A DNA stretch of 64,000 bases from Desmodesmus armatus (lineage: Eukaryota; Chlorophyta; Chlorophyceae; Sphaeropleales; Scenedesmaceae). The stretch covers positions 434,001 through 498,000 of the forward strand of contig VIIQ02000600.1 in assembly GCA_007449985.2 (NCBI GenBank), given 5' to 3'. Shown piece by piece: positions 38,289 through 49,255 of the stretch (position 1 is its first letter; each line of letters opens with the position of its first letter). The notes under the pieces were generated by a model that made no database searches, was not told the origin of the DNA, and saw nothing but the letters and a program-made list of their open reading frames with translations. A program made the position numbers and the translations under genes.

Positions 38289-38816
38289 GTGCTTTATGGC
38301 AGGCACAGAGGTGTTGAAGTTATGTATAATGACAGATAGTGCTGATGTCTTGAGCAGCAGGTGCAAAACCGATGCAGAAGTGCAAGGCTGGATCCTTGCA
38401 ACAGCTACTTGCTTCTGTGTGGTGGGTGTAGCTGACCTACGGGAACGTAGAACTTATCCCACAATTGACTGGCTGTTCTGGCTGTTTGTCTGGATGCACC
38501 GCCCATCAAACGACAGCTTATGCCACCTGACTAAATCTGAGTCAGTTCTTCCATGACAACGTGGAGCAACAGGACTGTGTCCGAGTGCATCTGTAGGGCA
38601 TCATTCCACAGTTGCTGTCGAGGAGATGCTGGTGCTAAGTTACTGAGTTACTACCCGGTACAACCCTTGTACCCACCCATCACAGATCGTGTGCAGATCA
38701 GTTACAATATTTGGCTGCCCCGTCACAACTGTCATTCACACCGAGAAAATTTGTGAGTTGGGCCTTGATTGTCCCAAATCCACAGCAGCCTGAGGGTCTT
38801 GTCATAGCAGCAGGCA
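38289..38816. promoter_or_regulatory. Divergent promoter region (LRR gene / RabGGTase beta gene)
   Basis: 528 bp separates the two start codons. No gene is seen and no TATA box could be assigned with confidence. Confidence 0.45.
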
Positions 38817-41800
38817 ATGGCCACTCGCCATGCCCTGACACCAGCAGACCTGGGACCCCGCAGCTCCCTGCTGGTGCAGAAGCATGCAGACTACATAGCC
38901 TCCTTCTCCAACATCTGGGAGGTGCGCTGATGGAGCTCAGCTCCTGCTACACACAGTCTCCAGACAAATAATGATGCTACTGTAGGAACCAGGAACTGGT
39001 ACAGCCTGACAGCATCCTGTTTGTGCACGTAGATCAGCGCAGGGTGCACAGCAAGGCAAGCCAGAAAGCCAGAATGCTAAACCAGAACTGCATCTGGCAC
39101 CTTCTCAATGCTGTGGTGCTGCAGGGAGCTGACAAGCTGGAGCATGTTGCCACGGAGCACTTTTGGATGAGTGGGATGTACTGGGGTCTGACAGCTATGG
39201 CGCTGCTGGGCCGGCTGGATGAGATGGATTCAGCAAAGATCCTCGACTGGGTGAGGCCAGCAGAATGGGGGCACACAGGGCTGAGGCTGGCACGGCTGGG
39301 TGGGGCTAGCAAAGTAGGAACACACAAGCTTAATCACGTAAATGTTACATGTGTAGCTGTGAACCTCAGGAAGATCGTGCCAGGCATTTGCTGACATCAG
39401 GGAGGGGAGATCAACCCAGACAGCCCACACACAGTAGGGCTGTGACACACCAGCGAAGCCCAAGCTGGGATTCAGCCTCAAAGTGACCAAGCTGCAAGCT
39501 TTGTTTTGAAGCAGCACTACACGGTAGTTCACAATGGTAGAATTCTGCAAGTTGTGTGCAACCTTTGTGTCCAGGTGTTGACGTGCTTCCGCCCAGAGGA
39601 TGGAGGCTTTGGTGCCAGCCCACGCAATGACAGCCACATGCTGGCCACACTCAGTGCGCTGCAGATCCTGGCCCTGCTGGATGAGTTACACAGAGTGGAT
39701 GCAGAAAGGGTGGTGGAATGTGAGTGACTGGCTAGCGTGTGATGGGGAGGGCCCTCCGGGGTGCTGCAGGGGCGGCTAAACTGGCACCATGGTACTATTG
39801 GTCATGCTGAGACATTTAATGTATGCAGAAGTATGCTGCCTGTGCGTACAGCAACCATGTGCAGGGAATTGGTAGGACTTGCAGCATGTGTCTGCATATG
39901 CCTGTGTGAGCGGGTGGTGTGGGCACTGTAGGCAGTGTGTTTTGCAACTGGAAGTAATGTGCAGCAGCAGACAAAGGAATGTGACAATCATCAATTTGAA
40001 CGTTCCCAGGGGTGCTGTGACAAATTTTTACAAAGGCCTTTGGCTGCCATGATGCTGCCGCTGTTGCTGTTGCAGACATCGCAGGACTGCAGCAGCCAGA
40101 CGGCTCCTTTGCAGGCGACAAATGGGGTGAAATTGACACAAGGTGGGCAGTATGGTCTGGTGCAGGATGCAGTATGAGCAGTACGTCTACAGCTATTCGC
40201 TGCCTTCAGTTCAGCCGCAGCCGCTGCTATTGTTGGCAGTGCTACTAGTAGCGCGCTGTGCTGTGTATGTGCTGGCTCTGTAGGCAGAAACACTGTCAGC
40301 TTGTGTGGTAGATTGCGGCCTTCTGGGCGAGTGGCTTGGGATGAGGTAGACAAAATTACCAATACTAGTATTGCAGGGGGTTAACCCTCTTCCCCGGCAC
40401 TAGCCAGCGAGCAGATCTGCTCTGGGGATTACCACATATTACATTACACTTTGGAGCAGACATGATGACAGGGTGCTCTCAGCACACATGTGTCACTTTC
40501 AATTGTTGTTCTGTACCCAAGTGTCCCATGCTGCGCTGATCACTCTCATGCTGTGCTGTGCTGTGCTGCAATGTGCTTGCTGCGCCCCAGGTTTACCTAC
40601 TGTGCCTTGTTAGCCTGCTCCATCTTGGGCCGCATGCAGTCACTGGATGTGCCAGCAGCAGTGGAGTTTGTCAAGGCCTGCAAAAACTTTGATGGTGGCT
40701 TTGGCTGCACGCCAGGTAGGCATGACGCTGCAGGGAGACAGTCAGAGGCTGTGCCTGTGTGTGTGGTGTCACTTGACTGCACTGTTTCATAAGGACAGGC
40801 CGTTGCTGTTGCCTGGCGCAAGCCTCTGGGGCAGTTGTGCTGTTTGCTGTTGGCAGGAGCAGTGGCATATTTCCAACCTTATAAGGTACACACTTCCTTG
40901 CAAGAAATGCCCAGTTGGCAGCACTGCTTTGTGCAATGTGCTTTGCAATTCCTTTGATGCGTGGATTCACTGGAAAGTGTCTTCTCCTGTCTGCCGTCCC
41001 CCTGGCAACTGCTGTCTGCAACTGTGGATTGCTGTTTATGCTGCCCAGGCAACGAGTCGCATGCTGGCCAAGTTTTCACGTGCATAGGGGCTCTCAGCTT
41101 AGCTGGCAGGCTGGATGCTGCAGACAAAGACCTGGTGGCATGGTGGTGAGTGTTCTTGGGCTGGCTAGCTCTGGCACAACTGCTGGCATATGCATTCAAT
41201 CCCTGCCTGGCTTTCCTATGCACCGAGCTGTCGCTCTTCTGGTCGCTCCATCCTTGCTGCAATGCCAGTGTGGTTGCGCCTTTCCAAAGCTGCAAGTGTA
41301 CATCAGTTTTGCTGCCTTCCTCGCAGTTGCCCTCTTTCAATCCAAGAAAAACATCAGCACAGCGCAACACAGACATGCAAGCTTGTCATGCGCCTTCCAT
41401 ATGGCCAAACCCACTGTTGCACAGATGGTCGAGCCCTTCTTAGTGAAATCATGTCCGGTTTTTTTTCAACGTCCTTCTTGTGCTGCAGGCTCTGTGAGCG
41501 TCAGACACGCAGTGGCGGGCTGAACGGCAGGCCAGAGAAGCTGCAGGATGTGAGTGCAGGCTGTCTGCATAGCCAGGGACTCTAGCATCGTCTCTGTAGT
41601 TACTGCCCCGTGTATGGAGAACTAGTCCAGAGCCATGCAGCGCTTGTGGCCTTGGGGGCAATGCCCCGCCACGGGACCCAGGGGCATCACTGCGTTACGT
41701 GCATTCATCATTGAGTGGGTTGTGTTGACCACCCAGCACCAGCCGCACCGTAGTCATGTGAGCTGACAGTGACGGGGTTCTGGTGGTGGTTGGAGGGGGG

Positions 41801-42633
41801 GGAGGCGGCGCGTGGGGGGCTCAGGCATGCTCTACACATGATGCAGCCTGTCTGTATAGTGCTGCGGCAGCTGTTCGCTGCAACCACTCCTGATAGCGCA
41901 CATGCGGCATGTTCTGACACCCTGGCTGTTGTAACATGAAGTGCTGTCCCCATGATGGTACTACCAAGTGACTGGGTGAGTTCTCAGCAGCTGTAACTTA
42001 TTTGTATGCGTCGCAGGTGTGCTACAGCTGGTGGTGCATGTCATGCCTATCCATCCTGGACCGGCTGCATTGGATCGACCAGAAGGCTCTGACCAACTTC
42101 ATACTGTACTGTCAGGTGTGTACGTGTGGAAACGGGATGTGCACTATAGTTGGTAGCTACCAACCCGGAAAGGGCTTTCAACTGTCGGGCTGCTGGTGTG
42201 CTGAGTTTGCTTGTGCACAATTGTGCTTGTGCACAATCTTCAAGCACATTGCAAAGTGGTCGTAAGCCTGGTTCAGGGGCTGCAGGCGCAGCAAACCCCT
42301 TCAGAACCCTCCCTGAAGTGGACAGACAGGCTGTACTGTCGGTCCAGAGTCCGCCCACCAGCCCAATGAGCCCCTGGCATTCCACTGTGGTTTGCACGGC
42401 GTTGCCATGCCCATTTTCAACTGCAACTCTTACTCTTGCTGTGTGCGCAGGACGAGGACGACGGCGGCATCAGTGACCGGCCTGACGACATGGCCGACGT
42501 GTACCATACCTTCTTTGGCATTGCTGGGCTGTCGCTTATGGGGTACGAGGGCCTCGCAGCAATCGACCCAACCTATGCCTTGCCGGTGGAGACCGTAAAG
42601 CGGCTGAAGGAGCAGCAGGCACGTGAATTGTAG
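38817..42633 (+). CDS. RGTB: Rab geranylgeranyl transferase (type II) beta subunit
   Basis: Nine exons: 38817-38921, 39125-39250, 39575-39719, 40076-40142, 40591-40715, 41049-41145, 41489-41549, 42017-42115, 42451-42633; all phases agree, 335 aa, close to the animal protein (about 331). It reads [114 protein letters not shown] and [15 protein letters not shown]. These are the prenyltransferase alpha-alpha barrel repeats. The Zn ligands Asp and Cys are in LQDVCYSWW and the His in VYHTFFG. With the alpha subunit and Rab escort protein it adds geranylgeranyl groups to Rab C-terminal cysteines in the cytosol. Nothing appears broken. Confidence 0.95.
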
Positions 42634-43728
42634 GCTTTGTCACCGCTCACGCGCATGTGGTGTATGGTAGTTGTGGCAAATGCATGGTGAGCTGCTGGGA
42701 GCCGGCACTGTCGTTCATGGCATTTGACTGGTTAACTGTTCAGCCAGGGGTTTGCGCTGTGTATAATGGTGTGTGGTTCTGTGGCGTGTGTGTGAGAAAT
42801 GCCACTCTTTTCCTGCGGTGTACTTGTCTTCAGCAAGTACAGTGCCTCGCCCTACCGTGCACATGTCATGGTGCTGCCTTGTGAGTTGCAGTAGCGCGGT
42901 GCATTGTTGTACGTCACTTGTTCGAGTCAGGTCCTCTAATTCTGCCTCGGATTTTTTTGAGTCAGCGGCTCTGAATGTGACTCGGACGTTGGACATCACC
43001 AGAGGCTTTGGCGCTTTTGCAACTTCCAGCTCATGTGGCCTTGGGGGATGCACTGCATCCGCCGCGGCAGGCATGGGGGCGCTGCCCCTAGCAGGGGCAA
43101 GGAAGAAGGGCAAAGCCCGGCACGTACACAAGGAAGCCATCCTTTGAGGAGGGACTACACAGCAACCAGCAACACAAACAATTGCCTTTGCGCAGTGCTG
43201 CCAGCTCCGGCAGCTTTTGCGGCCATGTAACGAGGCTTAAGCCTTAGCTTATGCAACCGTTGCGGCAGGTGCACTCCATGTTGCAGCATGTGAACCAACT
43301 GGCAGCCCAGAATGAGCGTTACTACAAGCCAAACCCCCCTGCACTGACCAGAGTTTGCCATGTGCCTGCATTTGATGTGGAGCTACAAAGGGCCTGCCAC
43401 AAATTGGGCAGGGCAGACCCATCGTAAATGAGACCGACGGGATCATTGCTAGTGAGCATCATGCTATGATATCATATCATTTGATGATCGGCTCAACCAC
43501 CAGCACATCACAGCCACCTGAGCTTCAAACTGGAGGGGCATGTCCAAGCCTTGGAGCTTGGACATCAGCTGGCGCGCAAATGAAACATGACCTTGCTGTC
43601 AGTGCCGCTGGCGATGCTGCCCTGCACCAAGCCATCTTGCTCCTGCGCACTGCCGTAGTGTGCAGTTTACGGGATGCAGCAACATACATTCCGTGAGCGC
43701 CTGCTGCCAATACCGCATGTACTGAGCC
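42634..43728. other. TG-rich 3' region of the RabGGTase gene, no gene seen
   Basis: Sense-strand TG-rich sequence follows the stop codon. A TGTAA at 43226-43230 is a candidate poly(A) signal about 590 nt downstream. No convincing open frame. Confidence 0.45.
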
Positions 43729-44373
43729 TCACTTGTATTTGCTGAGGAACAGTGTACATAGCGCAGCCACTGGAGGCACGGCAGGTGCTGCAGCTGCTGT
43801 GCCCGACAGCGGCATTGATGCTGTGCCTGGCACCTGCATCGCTGCTGTGCATGCATCCTGGAGCGCAATGCGCAGCTGCCGTTGCCAAACATGCCTGATA
43901 TCAGGCAGTAAGGTACTGCTGGCAGCGGCGTCAAGCATGGGCACCTGCTCCGCACTTGCTGGGTTGATGGCCAGGCACTGCAGCCTCAGCTGCTAGAAAT
44001 ACATCCTGCAGTGGGGGCTGGTTGCTGGGTCCAACTTTGCCAGGGCCTGAGCAGGAATGCAGACCTGCTGCACCAGGGCCTGCCGCAGGCTGAGAGTCAC
44101 TCGGGTTTGCCCAGCTGGGCAGCCTTGAGGTGCACTGCAGAGCCTGGTGAGGACTGTTGTAGCGGCTAAGACTGTGGTCAAAGGCAGGGTTTTTGCTGCT
44201 GTACTCATTTTCAGCCTCCTGCTTTGCAGCCTGCAGGGCTCTGTCGATGGCGCCTCGCGCCTCCTGCCGCAGGCTCCATCAACAATCCTGGCGGACGTGC
44301 CGGACCAACATATTTGCCCACATACAAAGTATAGCGATGGTAGTGACACGGGCAGCCATGAGACACGCGCCAC
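43729..44373 (-). pseudogene. Possible minus-strand exon(s) or broken gene
   Basis: One minus-strand frame is open from 44373 to a stop at 43729 except for a single TAG at 43993-43995. The part before the TAG includes SLRQALVQQVCIPAQALAKL. The part after it includes LAINPASAEQVPMLDAAASS and DIRHVWQRQLRIALQDACTA, which look helical and protein-like. An intron whose acceptor lies at or near the TAG (ttctag or ctgcag) could remove the stop; otherwise this is a pseudogene. Family not recognised. Confidence 0.25.
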
Positions 44374-44695
44374 CCCGTTCGGCGGCCTGCGATCGCGGCG
44401 TGCTTAGTCGCGCCGGTTGGTCACATGTGGTGGAGTGAACAGATCTTCACGCAAAATTGACGGCCATCTACACTCATGTTGATTTGCAGGGGTTGCCATG
44501 CTTGCGTGCTTGGCACATGCCGATGACCAACAGGTCACCAGCGATTTGTCATGTGGGGTTCTGCTGCGGTTTTGATGATCTACCAGCCCTTATAAGCAAC
44601 TACGCTAGGTGCATGTACAAGGCGCTGTTTTGGCTCCCCTGACGTCCTTAGTCCGAACCTTCGGACATTTTTCGGAGCCTCCTTCACGTCGACGA
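44374..44695. other. Short intergenic stretch, no gene seen
   Basis: Contains a small perfect inverted repeat (gtccgaa-cc-ttcggac) near 44650, upstream of a possible gene start at 44696. Confidence 0.35.
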
Positions 44696-46730
44696 TATGG
44701 CACAGGCAGAAACGATCCAAAATGCTGACGAGAGGTCACCCGTTCCTGAAAAACGCTGGTGAGGTCGAGGCTTGCTGCCTTCCAGCAGGGCTAACAACAG
44801 CTGGTGCTGCTGTTGTGATCACAGCAGCAGAAGCCTAGCAGCAGTCCTGTGGGCTCTTTTCCAGCACTGCCAACTGGCATTTGACATCTTGCTGTTTCAT
44901 GCTGCTTGTTTGTAGGGCATGAGAAGGACATCACCATCGACATGGGTGTGGATGGGGCGATTCAATCTGCATCAAGGGCAAGCAACAGCTGCTCTAGTGG
45001 CAGAGACCCATCAGCAGCCAGCTGGCCGGCTTCGTCAAGGCAGCGGTCTACATCAAAGAGGTCAACAAGCTTGTCAAGAACGGCAAGTATGCCGAGCACT
45101 GCAACAAGGCCTACGCTCGCAAGCCCTGCCCAGGCATTGACGCCAAAATGTGAGTCAGCACGCGGCTTAGCAAGCGGTGCAAGCGTCTCATGCTCAGTCA
45201 ATGAATGATAATGCTGTGGGTGCAAAGACAGGCCCGAGGCAGTGGTGGTCTCATGGTCTGTTCCACCCCACATCATGAGTCATGCGCTGCGACAGCATGG
45301 GTGAGTCTCCAAACTGACATCTTGAAGCAGAGGCAATCCAGAAAAAAACATCAAACCAGGGGTGACCAAGTGAAACCATGTGCACAGGGCTGTCGTTGAT
45401 CACTGTGCTCTGCTTGCTGTCCCCCCTCCCGTCTCCACTTGCTGTCCCCCCCCCTCCCGTCTCCACTTGCTGTCCCCCCCCCTCCCGTCTCCACTGCACG
45501 AAAATTGAGAGACCACAGAGGACGAGTACGTTTGCGTGCTGTGGGTGGTCGCTGACGTGAGACACCACAGCCCCTTCAATCCCGCCAAAGTCATGGTCAC
45601 TAATGAGTGGCAGCACTAGGCATCATGGCACGCTGATTGGTGCTGATGTGCTCGTCAACGACAATACGAGCTCGCTGACAGAGTTTTGGTCCTGCATGAC
45701 GGTAAGTGCAGGTGCAGGGTCTGCAGCTAGATGGCAGCAACATTTCTCAGCCTGCAACCCTGCTTTCAGGGGTTGCGTGCTTGGTTGCCAATGCCTCGTG
45801 CCACGACCTTGGCTGTCCTGCAGACTAGGTCAGATTGAGCCTGCTGTAGAACTGGACGAGCATGCCAACACAGCGTGCTCAGGTCAATCAGCCATGCATC
45901 TTTGGGATTGTAGCCATTGCTGGGACACTTGTCCTGATGTGCATTATTCAGCACCCTTTGTTCATCACTGCCCTTCATCTGCAGGCCTCTCTGTGTCATT
46001 GACAAGTGGCCCGCTGATCATCAAGTTGGCAGAGGCTGCCAGAAGCACACAGGCAGCATCAAGGTGGTACACATTGCTGCTACCGCCTCCAACAGCGAGT
46101 CGCATTTCACCAGCAGCGCTGCAAGAATGTTGGCCTGATCGACAACAAGAATACCAACGACATTGCAGCCTGCAACTCACAGGCTGCAACGAAGGATGTT
46201 GACACTGGTGGCACCATTGTCATCGCCTCCATCCGCACTGCTGATGAGGAGCAGGTGGGTTCTGCCTGGCACAGCTGGTCGCTATGGTTGCAGTCGAGCG
46301 TTCAGCATGGGACTTGCAGCAGTTTGCAGCCGTTTAGGCCCAAGGTGCGGGCCTGGCAGTACTACCAGCACAAGCTAATAGCTTGTGTTCAGACCGATTG
46401 CTGCCAGCAAGGTATTAGTGAGAAGTAAGCAAGGCATAGCTGTCAGTTCACACGTCAGACACGCACAGAGCACTGGCTGGTGGGCTCAGCCCGGTCCGTC
46501 TGGCTGAACCTCAGCCTGCTGTACCACGCTGCAGCCAACGCTCATGTACGACGCTCATGGCGCTTGTGTATTGTGCTGTCTCTGCCCCATAGGCAATGCT
46601 GGACATCCTCAACTACGTGCCACCCAACAACTGCTGCTCAGCCTGCCACAGTGCAACATACCACAGCCTGCAGCAGGCTATCCATGGTCAAGACCCTTGA
46701 AGGGTGGTGTTTCCTAGGACGTGGCTGAGC
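44696..46730 (+). pseudogene. Putative multi-exon Cys-containing protein, unrecognised, probably damaged
   Basis: Pieces that look coding, in order: a start MAQAETIQNADERSPVPEKR at 44696; VKAAVYIKEVNKLVKNGKYA and CNKAYARKPCPGIDAK (about 45033-45149); a fragment with ADVLVNDNTSSLTEFWSCMT (about 45640-45701); VIDKWPADHQVGRGCQKHTG and VVHIAATASNSESHFTS (about 45985-46110); VGLIDNKNTNDIAACNSQAA and TIVIASIRTADEEQ (about 46118-46254); and AMLDILNYVPPNNCCSACHS ending at a stop near 46716. The 46254/46593 junction is clean (phase 0). However, a frame change near 46112 and an in-frame stop at the second acceptor (about 44916) cannot be resolved by ordinary introns. I do not know the family. A decayed gene, sequencing indels, or unseen small introns are all possible. 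Confidence 0.3.
45412..45495 (+). repeat. C-rich minisatellite, about 28-nt unit, three copies
   Basis: The phrase ccctcccgtctccact recurs three times, separated by tgctgt and C-runs of variable length. It lies in an apparent intron of the putative 44696-46730 gene. Confidence 0.8.
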
Positions 46731-49255
46731 AAGCCGCTCGGCTCTTCTGTTTGTGACTCACACCTTGTTCTCAAAGCATGCTTTGTTTGCGTTTTGATTG
46801 TGAGGCCACAGACATGGTGGTATGCTTGTGCTTTGTTAGGCGCCATTGCTGATTGCAACAACCCTTGTGTTGCACAGCGTGTCGTCAAGGCTCTGTCACA
46901 CTTCACATCTTATGCCGCCCTGGGCATGGCGTAAAACTGCCTGGGAATTTTTCTTGTTGTGTGTTGAGGGTGGAGATATCCATCTCTTATCACCACAATG
47001 ATCATTTTCCTTGATGTGATTGTATGGTTGGAGTGCAGCACCTATGTATAGTGGGGCGCAGTACCTGCGGCAGCTGCCCAGACCTGTGTTACATGATGTG
47101 CATAGCTACTCAACCCACTAGCGTGTTTTAGTGGTAGCTGGCCTTGGTGTTTGTTGTGCGCAGGGTGGCTTGTGATAACCCCTTGCCTTATCCCGTTGCG
47201 GTCTGTGCACTTTCGGGGTTTCGAGCCACCAGCAGCAACAAGGCCTGCCATCTTGCCACTGTCCTGCCACCGTCATGTTTGCATGCTACCTAATTTCACT
47301 TCTAGCGTTCTTGTGGTAGCTGGCCTCTATGTGATTATGCCTTGCTATGGTTGTGATTTGGGGCGCAGTATCGCGGCCCTTGGCCAGGACTGCGCTACAT
47401 GCAATCTGCATGGATACCCAATTTCACTTCTGCAGCGCTTCTTTGTTAGATGTCTTAAATTGGGTCACCCACTGCTGTGGTTGTCATTCGGACCGCAGCT
47501 GCAGGAGGTTTTCTTGGGCTGCTACATGCACCATGCACGGTTCCCAAGTTCAGGATGGTGGCGTGTCACCAAGCTTTGGTTGTAATATGCTCTGTTACAT
47601 GTGCGCATTGAATTTGCACTCAGTGAACCCTGAGGGTTGAGTGAAAGGGGACTTTTGTTGCGTCAGAATCATAGGCATCTGATGCCTGTTTCAGTACTAC
47701 TCGGGCCGAGAGAATCCCCAAACATCAGACCTGCAAGCATTTGTTCTATCGCTCTGAAAATCACCTTTTACTATAAAAACATAACTACTACAAAGAAAAT
47801 AAATTACTATAAAAAAATCTGTAGAAAGTGAGTGCTTGAATTTATAAAAAGGTCTAGCAATCCAAAAAGCACACCAGGATCTCCGAATCTGAATTTCATT
47901 GCATTATTAGGCACACATTTTCGCTGTTCGCATCATCAGATGTACAAAAACTTGAAGCAAAACACGGTAGCTATATTGCACTAGTAAATAGAGCTGCTGT
48001 CACTGATCCAAGTCAAGAGGGGGGGTGCATTGAACCACCATCCAGGTGCATACATATGTATGCAAGGCACGCCATATCGTGATACAAATTCTTGCAGCCA
48101 TCCTGTTGGCCAAAGAACTTACCACAGCACCTACCCACATCATGCAATTCATCTCGTCTAACTCACAGCAGCCCACACCGCAGGCGTCAACACTGTCTTA
48201 GGTTGGCTTTGGCTCTGTTGAACATTGCCGCACCCAGCCGTAACAGCGCAGAGGTACCCACCGCCGTCCACCTTGACCAAACACAGACACACAACCATAA
48301 CAGACAACATATCAACGTCACCAACCATGCCGCAACATCATGGGGCCCTCCTTCAGCGCAGCGCCAATGGTGCACAACACCCCATCACCCCAGCCCAAAC
48401 ATTCACTCTGGTATCAACAGCATCTGCATCTCACGCCAACAATTGCTGCCTGATTAGCTCTGGCAAGAAGATATCATTTTCAACTAGAATTGCAGCGAGT
48501 GATGACACCTCTGATGCAGTGCACAAGCTTTGGGCTACTTGGGTGTTATGTCCTGCTGAGGTACTGGTCACTCAAAAAGGCAAAGAAGATTCCCTCTCCC
48601 CGTGTTCTCCATCCCCCAGAAATTAGTTGCGACTATGTCTGACTGCTGAAGCCACTATCCAGCTTTCGCAACATCTAGATGACCAGAGGATCAGATGATC
48701 GGCATCGTGAGCCTATTTGTTCTTCAGATCGAAGACTGCAGTAGCAGCAGCCCCACCCCATAGCAGCGTACCCCCCACAAGCAGCAGCATCCTGCTCTGC
48801 TCCTTGGACGCTGAAGCAGCAGCATTCTGCCCTGCTCCTTGGACGCTGAAGGATGTCAGCCATCCCCACAGCAGCCTTCCCGGCTTTCCTGAAGCTGTAT
48901 GGCAAGCTCTGCTGTTACTGCCAGTCTGAGTACAACCAGCAGGCAGACACCCGGCGTCATGCCAGGGATGCCTGCCTATGCAGGCAGCCCTTTTGGTATC
49001 AATCACGTCCACGCCTACCAGAGAAGCTGTACTCTCCAAGACCTACAGCAGGTGGTTTCATACATAGCAGCATGCATGCATCATTGGGATACAAGGGGCG
49101 GTGCACCAAGAGGGCCCTTGGACCACCCATGCAGGTGGATTGAAGGTCACCTTATCTGCAACTGTTGCATGCGCTGACAGTCAATGCACCAGTCCACACT
49201 GTGTTGTCTCGGCTTTCCCACCTTGGCACAAACCCTCGCAGCAGCAGCTAGCCAG
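46731..49255. other. About 2.5 kb without a supported gene; AT-rich patch at 47740-48010
   Basis: Sequence from 46750 to 47640 is TG-rich and contains loosely similar phrases (for example gtggtagctggcct at about 47132 and 47312). From 47740 to 48010 the sequence is notably A+T-rich, with runs such as ataaaaacataactactac. The stretch 48090-49255 precedes the JmjC gene and may contain its 5' exons. A roughly 33-nt tandem repeat (ctgctccttggacgctgaag, twice) is at about 48790-48852. Confidence 0.35.

Noticed and set aside
42880..42960. tRNA-like B-box (gttcgagtc) near 42919
   Set aside because: No matching A-box, acceptor stem or anticodon arm could be drawn around it.
43249..43446. Zinc-finger-like CPICGRPF...H pattern on the minus strand
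   Set aside because: A single partial finger in a 65-codon frame with no neighbours that look coding.
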